Shown: in pieces, positions 1 through 5,329 of the stretch
Layout: each line of letters opens with the position of its first letter
Numbering within the stretch: the first letter of the stretch is position 1
From: Gammaproteobacteria bacterium
GTDB taxonomy: Bacteria; Pseudomonadota; Gammaproteobacteria; UBA9214
Length of the DNA: 7,465 nucleotides
Direction: 5' to 3'
Assembly (NCBI GenBank): GCA_030632175.1
Contig: DAOVVG010000112.1
Coordinates: 1-7,465, forward strand
The notes under the pieces: model-generated
Database searches by the model: none
Seen by the model: the letters and a program-made list of their open reading frames with translations, nothing else
What the model was told of the DNA's origin: nothing
Program-made: the position numbers and the translations under genes

Positions 1-191
1 AAGTAGGAACCGACGATGTCGGTAACGGGGTATTGATAATGGTTACAGGGGGGGGTCGTCCCGTAGGCACAGCCAATACCCCCCATAGTAAAGTCAAGCG
101 CGGCACTGGAAGTCAGGCTGGCGTTTGCGTTTAGTACTACCCCACCCAGCGCCAAGCCAATGGCTGCACTTAAAGTTGTTTTCCTATTCAT
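1..191 (-). CDS. Exported protein, N-terminal part only (possible PEP-CTERM/VPLPA-CTERM type)
   Basis: The reading frame starts at the ATG at 191-189 and runs off the left edge, so only about 63 residues are visible. The N-terminus is a classical Sec signal peptide: MNRKTT, a hydrophobic core LSAAIGLALGGVVL, and a cleavage-like NANA-S near residues 21-25. The mature part begins SLTSSAALDFTMGGIGCAYG and continues through a Cys- and Tyr-containing stretch to VTDIVGSY. A strong Shine-Dalgarno GGAGAG (204-199) lies 7 bases before the ATG and fixes the start. From memory, short exported proteins beginning with 'SSA-LDF' and carrying a later 'GSYF' segment often end in a VPLPA- or PEP-CTERM sorting signal in exosortase-bearing Proteobacteria. 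That C-terminus lies outside the window, so the family is only a guess. It is transcribed away from the oxygenase gene at 524. Confidence 0.75.
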   Translation of the reverse strand, partial: MNRKTTLSAAIGLALGGVVLNANASLTSSAALDFTMGGIGCAYGTTPPCNHYQYPVTDIVGSY

Positions 192-328
192 GATTGCACT
201 CTCCGAAAACTTCTTATTCTTTATTACCCGCCTTGATTTTTTATTTGACTGAACAATTAAATCCTACACCCTGCAGATATATATCACCAAACACTAAATA
301 TCCGGAACGGATCGATAGTCACCGTTTA

Positions 329-342
329 GCTGTATATACAGC
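329..342. promoter_or_regulatory. Perfect 14-bp palindrome, candidate operator
   Basis: GCTGTATATACAGC reads identically on both strands and lies in the divergent intergenic region, about 140 bp upstream of the exported-protein start and 180 bp upstream of the oxygenase start. Its core CTGT-4-ACAG resembles a LexA box, but the spacing is 4 rather than 8 bases, so it is not a standard LexA site. A related short palindrome, CTGTACAG, sits at 387-394. The two half-site pairs could be read by a dimeric regulator; this is inference. Confidence 0.35.
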
Positions 343-401
343 GCCTTACTCCAGGAAAAATCGGGATCAGGGATTCACAATGACCGCTGTACAGGTCAAC
401 C

Positions 402-429
402 CCCCGGGAACCCCCGGCATAGCCCGGGG
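402..429. repeat. GC-rich inverted repeat, 7-bp perfect arms
   Basis: CCCCGGG (402-408) and CCCGGGG (423-429) are exact reverse complements separated by 14 bases. The contrast with the AT-rich surroundings is sharp. No T-run follows on either strand, so it does not look like a standard intrinsic terminator. It may be an operator or a transcript hairpin. Confidence 0.4.
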
Positions 430-488
430 ATTACCTCACTGAATTAATACTCATGCCCCGCCTAACTACAGGAGTGATATAGTACTAT

Positions 489-494
489 TATAAT
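489..494 (+). promoter_or_regulatory. Candidate -10 box for the oxygenase gene
   Basis: TATAAT at 489-494 is a perfect sigma-70 -10 hexamer. With an 18-base spacer the matching -35 would be ACTACA (465-470), only 3 of 6 matches to TTGACA. It would give a leader of about 20 bases that includes the AGGA ribosome site at 513-516. Only the -10 is convincing. Confidence 0.35.
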
Positions 495-523
495 TTATTC
501 CAAAATATCGGTAGGAACCTGGC

Positions 524-1108
524 ATGGCTACAATACCCTGCTTTTCAACACCACTATGGTGTATACAACCAGAGAACCACCAGGCAATAAATGAAGAGTT
601 ATTAGAATATATTAATGAGGTTTTATTAAGCTCCAGGGTTCCACCGGAAGATAACTCAAGCGCGGTCGGCGGCTATCAAAGTCAAAAATTTGATTTCAGA
701 GACACACCATTATTTTCTGCAGCCCTGGAAGAAACAATTAGCCAGGTTTCAGGGGAGTTAATGATTGACCCGAAGTGCAAGACTATAGTGACTGATTGCT
801 GGGCCAACATAAATTCTCCAGGATCCTATAATCGAAAGCATACACATTTTAATAGCATGTTAAGCGGCGTGTACTATCCAAGTGTGCCAGATAATTCCGG
901 GCAAATAGTCTTTACAGATCCGCGCATTCAGGCATATGTAATTACACTTCCGGTAACCAAAAAAACAGGGTTCACCTCCAGACAGATAAGGCGCGCACCC
1001 CAGGCGGGTGAGTTCATACTATTTCCATCCTGGCTGGAACATAGCGTCGGTGTAAATGAGTCAGAAGAAGAAAGGGTAAGCGTGGCATTCAATGTCTTCT
1101 TTGACTAG
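524..1108 (+). CDS. 2OG-Fe(II) oxygenase, TIGR02466/PF13759-like
   Basis: This 194-residue protein looks like a single-domain 2-oxoglutarate/Fe(II) dioxygenase of the small 'putative 2OG-Fe(II) oxygenase' family. Family marks in order: a tryptophan-asparagine strand (CWANIN, 92-97), the His pair HTH (106-108) followed by NSMLSGVYY, the strand QIVFTDPR (127-134), the FPSWLEH segment (167-173) with distal His173, and RVSVAFN (184-190), whose Arg184 should bind the 2OG carboxylate. Length matches the family. These enzymes are expected to hydroxylate an unknown substrate in the cytoplasm. The start is supported by AGGA (513-516), 7 bases before the ATG. It ends in TAG. The same frame then stays open to a TGA at 1262, and a broken sulfotransferase gene follows 162 bases downstream, also in the same frame. 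Codon use is AT-rich with many TTA leucines. The exact substrate cannot be named. Confidence 0.8.
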   Translation: MATIPCFSTPLWCIQPENHQAINEELLEYINEVLLSSRVPPEDNSSAVGGYQSQKFDFRDTPLFSAALEETISQVSGELMIDPKCKTIVTDCWANINSPGSYNRKHTHFNSMLSGVYYPSVPDNSGQIVFTDPRIQAYVITLPVTKKTGFTSRQIRRAPQAGEFILFPSWLEHSVGVNESEEERVSVAFNVFFD

Positions 1109-1270
1109 CAGTCACTTTTGGATTCGATGCTGCCAGCAGCATCAGGCCTGGATGCTGAATATTTATTAATCTGGTCAAACCCTCTACAGGCAAGTGGCGC
1201 ACAATCGTCTGTCATCCATCTGGAACAGATTTACCCTTATCCGGACTCGACCCTGGAATTCTGAAAGCAG
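1109..1270 (+). other. Open stretch between oxygenase and sulfotransferase; possible small ORF 1127-1264
   Basis: After the oxygenase TAG the same frame stays open for 51 codons to a TGA at 1262-1264, while the other two plus frames close early. Within it an ATG at 1127 would give a 45-residue product starting MLPAASGLDAEYLLIW and ending YPYPDSTLEF. I recognise no family, and there is no clear ribosome site, only TTGGA just upstream. It could be a short gene, a decayed remnant, or chance: an open run of 51 codons is not rare. No terminator hairpin is visible here. Confidence 0.25.
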
Positions 1271-2335
1271 ATGGACAATAAACAATTAAATGAATTATTT
1301 GAAGACCTGGCAACCAGCCCACGCATGTATCCTGAAGAAATCAACTTCAAAGAACGCACGGTGGACTTCTGCAGAATGAGTCGAGGCACCTATGCCAGGT
1401 CCGCATTTCTTGATGATCGTAAAACAAGGCTCAACAGAAAGTAATACAAGGTCAGACTGGATTATCTTCTCAAGAATTTCGGGTCGTGCAGCGATGCGCC
1501 AGCACCTATTAACTGGATCTTCCATACACCACACTCCGGCTCAACTTTAATAGCGCGCGCACTGGATGAATTAGAGGGCAGTTTCGTTCTAAAGGAACCA
1601 ACACTTCTTGTTCAGGCATCATCTCTAAAACGCCACCCGGATATTCACAAGTGGGAACGCTCACGTGACTGGGATCGATTTTTCACTATGGTGCAGGAGT
1701 TACTGTCTCGCACCTTCAATAAAGCAGATACAGCGCTGATAAAGACAACAAGCGTTTGCCACAATCTGGCAAATGATATCTTTTGCGGTACAAGACCTGC
1801 ACGCGGACTTTTCTTATACTCCAGTCTGGAAAAATACCTGGTATCCCTGTACAAGGGTAAATATCTGGATGCCTATTTGAACGCAGGTTTCCAGGGTGTT
1901 TTACATGATATACAGCAATCAGATCTCATGGGTCCAGACGAGGCAAACCAGTTGCCGCGCAACCGGAAAGTGGCTCTTCTATGGTTATCAGTGGTACTCG
2001 GCATGAACGCATACACAAGAAACAATCCTGATAAGGATATACTGACTCTTGACTGCCAGCAGTTCTTTTCAGAGCGCGGAGCAACACTTCTGACACTAGC
2101 TGATCATTTTGGTTATTCCTGCGATCATTCTTCGGTAGAGGCCATTATTAATGGGCCGATTTTCAGTAGCGACGCAAAAAGCGAAATAAAAAAATGGGAT
2201 GCAACTGCAGTTTCGGATAAAAACAAGCATGTAAGATACAAGTTTGGAGTAGAAATAGAAGACGCACTTAATTGGGCAGAAGGCTTAATCAAGGACAGAG
2301 AGCTTCTTTGTCAGGCGCCTTTATTCTCTCCGTAG
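1271..2335 (+). pseudogene. Sulfotransferase-like gene interrupted by an in-frame TAA at 1442-1444
   Basis: Read through the TAA, this frame gives a continuous 354-codon protein. The N-terminal part (57 residues from ATG 1271, ending LDDRKTRLNRK) looks like a real domain start. After the stop the frame resumes with YKVRLDYLLKNF without any shift. The 5'-phosphosulfate P-loop is WIFHTPHSGSTLIAR (residues 82-96), followed by LKEPTLL. The likely 3'-phosphate region is RGLFLYSSLEKYLVSLYKG in the middle of the protein. These match a divergent bacterial sulfotransferase-like family. The next ATG after the stop (1688) lies downstream of the P-loop, so a restarted product would lack the catalytic nucleotide site. 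A single CAA-to-TAA change would explain the lesion; sequencing error or readthrough are alternatives. An upstream in-frame TGA (1262) makes ATG 1271 the first possible ATG start. The ribosome site is weak. It likely shared a transcript with the upstream oxygenase. Confidence 0.7.
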
Positions 2336-2491
2336 ATTAAAACCAACGAACAGGGTATCAAACCGAAGAAATTACACCGCCAAATCAACTCCCACAGCCA
2401 TTATCTCAATTCATAAGGCGATAATGATATAATTGAGGTATATCAACTCACATAAGCAGTCTCATATAATAGTATTACCCCACTGACTTAC
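2336..2491. promoter_or_regulatory. Intergenic region with overlapping inverted repeats and two TATAAT boxes
   Basis: CATTATC (2399-2405) pairs exactly with GATAATG (2420-2426), and CTCAATT (2405-2411) pairs exactly with AATTGAG (2431-2437). The two repeats overlap, so the hairpins would be mutually exclusive in RNA, or they could be nested operator half-sites in DNA. TATAAT occurs at 2428-2433 and again at 2466-2471. No good -35 was found at normal spacing for either. There is no poly-T tract, so this is not an obvious intrinsic terminator for the upstream gene. Confidence 0.4.
2466..2471 (+). promoter_or_regulatory. Candidate -10 box for the U32-like gene
   Basis: TATAAT at 2466-2471 would place transcription initiation around 2478, only about 14 bases before the ATG at 2492. 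No Shine-Dalgarno is visible in that gap, so the mRNA would have a very short leader. The -35 region is not recognisable. Confidence 0.25.
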
Positions 2492-3250
2492 ATGGCTGAC
2501 TCAATGCAATTCACTATATCGGTTCGCGGCAAGGTGGCAGAAATCCCGATCCTTGGCTTCCTTGCCAGGAACTATCCGGATATCCCGCACGACCAGATCG
2601 ACAGTGTTTTCGGCTTCCTGGAAAAATCTACGTTATACGGCGGGCGACCGTTCACCGAACCCCAGATCAGTGATGCGGACGTCAATAAACTCTACTCAGT
2701 CGGTATTGGCGTCCGGATACCGCTAACCAATCTCTACGCGGAGCTGGAAGAGTACCAGGAGAACCTGCCACTGCTGGAAAAGTACCATCGTGAAGGCAAC
2801 GCGGTAATCGTAACGAATGACAATCTTGCCCGCTGGATCAGGACTGACTTCCCGAAATATAAAATAGAAGCCAGCGTCATCAAGAATATCGACTCCTGTG
2901 ATGAAATAGAAAAGGCATTCGAATTGTACGATACCGTCGTATTACCCATGAAACTTAATGAAGACATCGACTTTCTTGCTCATATAGAAAATAAGGCTCG
3001 TATCACCCTGTTCGCCAATGCCGGCTGCGCCCTGACCTGCCCCTCAAAGATCTGCTACCCGTCCATATCGAAAATGAATAAATACAAGGGCGGAGAGTTC
3101 ATGTGCTCCCAGACACTCAAATACCGGGAACAGCACGGGATGATAGACTTTGACCTGGAAAAACTGGCCGCACTGGGATTCAGCCGGTTCAAGCTGCTAA
3201 GGGCGAAACCGGCGAGCATTGCCGGCGTCAAGGGCGTTACCGGGTTTTAA
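2492..3250 (+). CDS. U32/UbiU-UbiV-like TIM-barrel protein with a four-cysteine cluster
   Basis: This 252-residue protein is not firmly recognised, but its pattern resembles the peptidase U32/UbiU-UbiV group. There are alternating strands such as VGIGVRIPL (70-78), NAVIVTND (103-110), KIEASVIKNI (124-133), DTVVLPMKLN (147-156) and ARITLFANAGC (169-179), followed by a Cys motif. The cysteines are C179, C183 and C188, then C205 (C-x3-C-x4-C-x16-C), with C136 on another strand. In UbiU/UbiV such cysteines hold a 4Fe-4S cluster, so an iron-sulfur or other metal site is inferred. A LYGGR segment (48-52) and the C-terminal GFSRFKLLR (229-237) look conserved. There is no signal peptide. Neither ATG 2492 nor the in-frame ATG four codons on has a Shine-Dalgarno, so the start is uncertain. 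It converges on the hydroxylase gene with an 18-base gap. Codon use is less AT-rich than in the preceding block. A specialised modification or radical-type role is possible but unproven. Confidence 0.5.
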   Translation: MADSMQFTISVRGKVAEIPILGFLARNYPDIPHDQIDSVFGFLEKSTLYGGRPFTEPQISDADVNKLYSVGIGVRIPLTNLYAELEEYQENLPLLEKYHREGNAVIVTNDNLARWIRTDFPKYKIEASVIKNIDSCDEIEKAFELYDTVVLPMKLNEDIDFLAHIENKARITLFANAGCALTCPSKICYPSISKMNKYKGGEFMCSQTLKYREQHGMIDFDLEKLAALGFSRFKLLRAKPASIAGVKGVTGF

Positions 3251-3268
3251 AAGACATGCTTTGCGCCC

Positions 3269-4378
3269 TTACTGGCCGTGACAGCGTTTATATTTCTTCC
3301 CGGACCCACAGGGACAGGGACTATTGCGCCCAACCGTGGGCTGGTTACCGCCCCCTGAAGTACTTTCCTGGCCACGCTGACTGGCACGTGTAGCGGCTTC
3401 TGATGCCGGTTGATTTTCCGCATACAGATCAGAATTGAATGCAACACTGACCACACGCCCGTTCATTACCTCGGACGCAACCGACTCGTTGGACATTAAC
3501 GGCGATGTAAATCCAAATAATTCCTTATTGGTTTTATCAATAAGACTTTTATAGTCCAGCCAACCGGTTTTTTCATCACCATGTACGGACCAGATTGAAC
3601 GCCATTTATACCGGAAGAAGTCAACAATCCTGATAAATTCCTTCACAGCCTCATCACTGCTATCATTTACAGAGCACACGTCACTGACAATCCCTTCAAG
3701 CAGTGCATCGACCTCCCCGGCCGACATTACCACTGGCATATTGAAACGCTCGGTTTTAAATTTGACTTTCCTTGCACTTTGAAACGGTATCAGTTCAGGC
3801 TCACGGTGCACCCGGTCACATGTGCTTGATGAGAAAACCTCAGACTTGTCAATAAGCTCCCAGAATTCCGGCGATCCGGCCGTATCGATCACCAGGTGTA
3901 CCCGCGTATTACCGGAGGGATTGACCACCTTGTGCATTTTCCAGGCATCAAAGATCCATGCCTCGCCTGGCGCCATATGCACTTTTTGATCACCGCAATG
4001 AAAAAGCACATCCGGTGTAGTTACGATAGGTATATGTATCCTTACACGCGACCACCAGTGGGCATTGATATCACTATGCAGTGGCACATCATGCTGACCT
4101 TCGAGTCGCATAAGCCTGGAGCGGCTGAGAACTGAATTAAACGATGCAAGAACCTGTTGCATATAGGGTGACTGCTTGAGAAACCGGGTCATCTGCATGG
4201 GTCCGGCAAAGCCATCATTGATTTCGCCGTTTACTGAAATGAGTGGAATCGCCAGATTGCCCCTGTAATCACTGGGGTGTTTCTCCCAGTCGGATTCCTC
4301 AAAATCGCCCAGTTCCTTGCTGAGCCGCTCAACATTAAAGCGTAGCGGCAGCTTGTAGAATTCGTATTCAAGTTTCAT
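3269..4378 (-). CDS. Aspartyl/asparaginyl beta-hydroxylase-like protein with C-terminal SEC-C zinc motif
   Basis: The N-terminal part (about 1-175) matches the aspartyl/asparaginyl beta-hydroxylase family (PF05118), cupin-fold 2OG-Fe(II) enzymes that hydroxylate Asp/Asn or related groups. The pattern is SRLMRLEGQHDVPLHSDI with iron ligands H101 and D103, RVRIHIPI (111-118), HMAPGEAWIFD (134-144), distal H149 and 2OG-binding R159 in TRVHLVID. A middle region (about 176-345) has no recognised domain and ends in a low-complexity linker rich in Ser, Gly and Gln. The last 20 residues hold a SEC-C motif, PCPCGSGKKYKRCHG, with C355, C357, C366 and H367 as zinc ligands, as at the end of SecA. The first ATG fits the domain start (EFYKLPLRFNVERL), but no Shine-Dalgarno precedes it. 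It lies downstream of the REP pair and the glycosyltransferase on the same strand, with a 147-base gap, so it is probably transcribed separately. Confidence 0.85.
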   Translation of the reverse strand: MKLEYEFYKLPLRFNVERLSKELGDFEESDWEKHPSDYRGNLAIPLISVNGEINDGFAGPMQMTRFLKQSPYMQQVLASFNSVLSRSRLMRLEGQHDVPLHSDINAHWWSRVRIHIPIVTTPDVLFHCGDQKVHMAPGEAWIFDAWKMHKVVNPSGNTRVHLVIDTAGSPEFWELIDKSEVFSSSTCDRVHREPELIPFQSARKVKFKTERFNMPVVMSAGEVDALLEGIVSDVCSVNDSSDEAVKEFIRIVDFFRYKWRSIWSVHGDEKTGWLDYKSLIDKTNKELFGFTSPLMSNESVASEVMNGRVVSVAFNSDLYAENQPASEAATRASQRGQESTSGGGNQPTVGRNSPCPCGSGKKYKRCHGQ

Positions 4379-4438
4379 GTATATGGTTTAAATTTATTTT
4401 GCCGCCAGGTCGTCTCCTACACAACCGGTGTATGCCTC

Positions 4439-4461
4439 TTCGCCTGCAAGCAGGCTCCTAC
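4439..4461 (-). repeat. REP element, copy 1 (intact GTAG head)
   Basis: Read on the minus strand this is GTAGGAG, a stem GCCTGC-TT-GCAGGC, then GAA. The GTAG tetranucleotide beside an imperfect-to-perfect palindrome is the hallmark of REP sequences mobilised or recognised by REP-associated tyrosine transposases (RAYTs). The layout closely matches known Pseudomonas REPs (GTAGGAGCGAGCTTGCTCGCGAA-like), with different stem bases. No RAYT gene is in this window. Confidence 0.75.
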
Positions 4462-4495
4462 AACGATATATTCCTAATCTGTACTAATTAATACC

Positions 4496-4518
4496 GCAGG
4501 AGCCTGCTTGCAGGCGAA
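4496..4518 (+). repeat. REP element, copy 2, inverted, with GCAG head
   Basis: This is the inverted partner of the copy at 4439-4461. Its 21 bases from 4498 are an exact reverse complement of 4439-4459. The head reads GCAG instead of GTAG, a one-base change in the tetranucleotide thought to be read by RAYT transposases. The two copies, 34 bases apart, form a BIME-like unit able to make a long stem in RNA. It starts 8 bases after the glycosyltransferase stop, so it may stabilise or end that transcript. No U-tract follows, so it is not a standard intrinsic terminator. Confidence 0.75.
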
Positions 4519-4525
4519 CAGCGAC

Positions 4526-5296
4526 TTACTTCTGCTCAAGGTAATCCGTCATCATTCCAAACTTCACCGAATTACTGATCGGATTAAAGTGGTAAAAGAT
4601 ATAGTCCCTGGGTTTACTGAAGACTCTGAGATCATCAGAATCCTGCTTGACCTGATATGGATAGGATACCCACTCATTCGGAAACGGGGTTCCACTTACC
4701 AGACCCTTGACAATAACCTCGTTGAGAGCATGTTGGTCGTTGTCGGTAGGCGTTTCCCGAAGCTTCTGTTGCCAGATATCCAGCAAGTTATCCAGGACAT
4801 GCGTCCTGATACCGAAGATCCCTGAACATATTCCAGTGGTGGAGCCCATAACGATTTCAGTATCCCTGTAATCATTGATATACCCACCCGCCATGAACGA
4901 AGAACTTTCCCATGGATAGACAGGTGCATAGGTAAAATAAATATCGTCTCCACGTATATTACTGAACGCCCTGTTGACATTCTTCAGAACCAGGATATCA
5001 AAATCCAGGTAAATGATTTTCTTATGACGACTAAAATCATAAAACCGGTTCATATGTATCCTGAAATTCTTTGGATCCTCGGTGACTTTTTTGTCTACAA
5101 TGACACGCGTTATTCGTAGATCATCCTCATCCTTTAATTTCCTATTAAAATCGGTAAATACAACAATATTGTCCTTGTAGCAGCTTTTCTTGCGGAGTGA
5201 AACAAGCGCAAGCTCAAGTAATTCCGCGTTAAAGTCCCTGTCGCCCAGGCAGACAAACACAATGACATTGTTTGTAAATTTCCCTTCCGGATTCAT
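4526..5296 (-). CDS. GT-A fold glycosyltransferase with DxD motif (GT8-like)
   Basis: This 256-residue protein looks like a nucleotide-sugar glycosyltransferase. The N-terminal strand VIVFVCLGDRDF (11-22) and IVVFTDF (44-50) suit a Rossmann-like GT-A fold. KKIIYLDFDILVLKNV (92-107) carries D98-x-D100, the metal/UDP-sugar binding DxD. The segment GICSGIFGIR (155-164), then TDNDQHALNEVI (184-195) and FYHFN (234-238), follow the order seen in GT8 and related families, where a late His contacts the donor phosphate. There is no signal peptide or membrane segment, so it should act in the cytoplasm. It follows the sulfotransferase gene by 33 bases on the same strand and is probably cotranscribed and expressed after it. 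The ribosome site is weak (GAAG about 8 bases upstream). The donor and acceptor sugars cannot be read from the sequence; the exact GT family is uncertain. Confidence 0.7.
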   Translation of the reverse strand: MNPEGKFTNNVIVFVCLGDRDFNAELLELALVSLRKKSCYKDNIVVFTDFNRKLKDEDDLRITRVIVDKKVTEDPKNFRIHMNRFYDFSRHKKIIYLDFDILVLKNVNRAFSNIRGDDIYFTYAPVYPWESSSFMAGGYINDYRDTEIVMGSTTGICSGIFGIRTHVLDNLLDIWQQKLRETPTDNDQHALNEVIVKGLVSGTPFPNEWVSYPYQVKQDSDDLRVFSKPRDYIFYHFNPISNSVKFGMMTDYLEQK

Positions 5297-5329
5297 AACG
5301 GTATCTTCACATACTTGACTACCGCGTTG

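Larger units (their letters stand above)
192..523. promoter_or_regulatory. 332-bp divergent intergenic region with palindromes
   Basis: This stretch separates the minus-strand exported protein from the plus-strand oxygenase and should hold both promoters. It contains a perfect 14-bp palindrome (329-342), an 8-bp palindrome CTGTACAG (387-394) and a GC-rich 7-bp inverted repeat (402-408 with 423-429), each listed separately. A plus-strand open frame spans 194-442, but it starts at TTG without a ribosome site and its protein has low-complexity, intergenic character, so I do not call it. No tRNA and no sigma-54 type -24/-12 box was seen. Confidence 0.6.
4379..4525. other. Intergenic region carrying the REP pair
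   Basis: This gap lies between the stop of the glycosyltransferase gene and the start of the hydroxylase gene, both minus strand. Most of it is the REP inverted pair at 4439-4518. The part next to the hydroxylase start (4379-4400) is AT-rich, with no clear -10/-35 or ribosome site. Segment 4398-4421 resembles a decayed third REP: aligned without gaps to the 4439-4462 copy it matches at 17 of 24 positions, including all eight of CTCCTACA, but its stem no longer pairs. Confidence 0.5.

Noticed and set aside
329..342. LexA/SOS box
   Set aside because: The half-sites CTGT and ACAG are separated by 4 bases, not the 8 of the gammaproteobacterial LexA box.
194..442. Plus-strand 82-codon open frame in the divergent intergenic region
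   Set aside because: TTG start with no ribosome site, overlaps the exported-protein promoter and palindromes, and the protein shows no domain character.
1295..1854. Minus-strand open frames opposite the sulfotransferase-like gene (1295-1534, 1645-1854)
   Set aside because: They lie antisense to a frame with clear P-loop homology, and their proteins resemble no family.
1688..2335. Separate 215-residue gene starting at ATG 1688
   Set aside because: The same frame is open back to 1445 and contains the conserved P-loop upstream of this ATG, so 1688 is internal to the interrupted gene.
2492..3250. Radical SAM enzyme, because of the clustered cysteines
   Set aside because: The cysteine spacing is C-x3-C-x4-C, not the CxxxCxxC of radical SAM proteins, and the cluster is late in the protein rather than near the N-terminus.
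3247..4135. Open frames overlapping the hydroxylase gene (minus 3247-3456, plus 3896-4135)
   Set aside because: Both are shadows of a gene with well-supported hydroxylase and SEC-C motifs.
4439..4518. CRISPR repeat pair or intrinsic terminator
   Set aside because: Only two copies, in inverted orientation, with no spacer series and no U-tract; the GTAG head and palindromic stem fit REP elements instead.
4508..4980. Open frames overlapping the glycosyltransferase gene (plus 4508-4825, minus 4696-4980)
   Set aside because: Both overlap the DxD glycosyltransferase in other frames; the plus-strand one begins inside a REP element.
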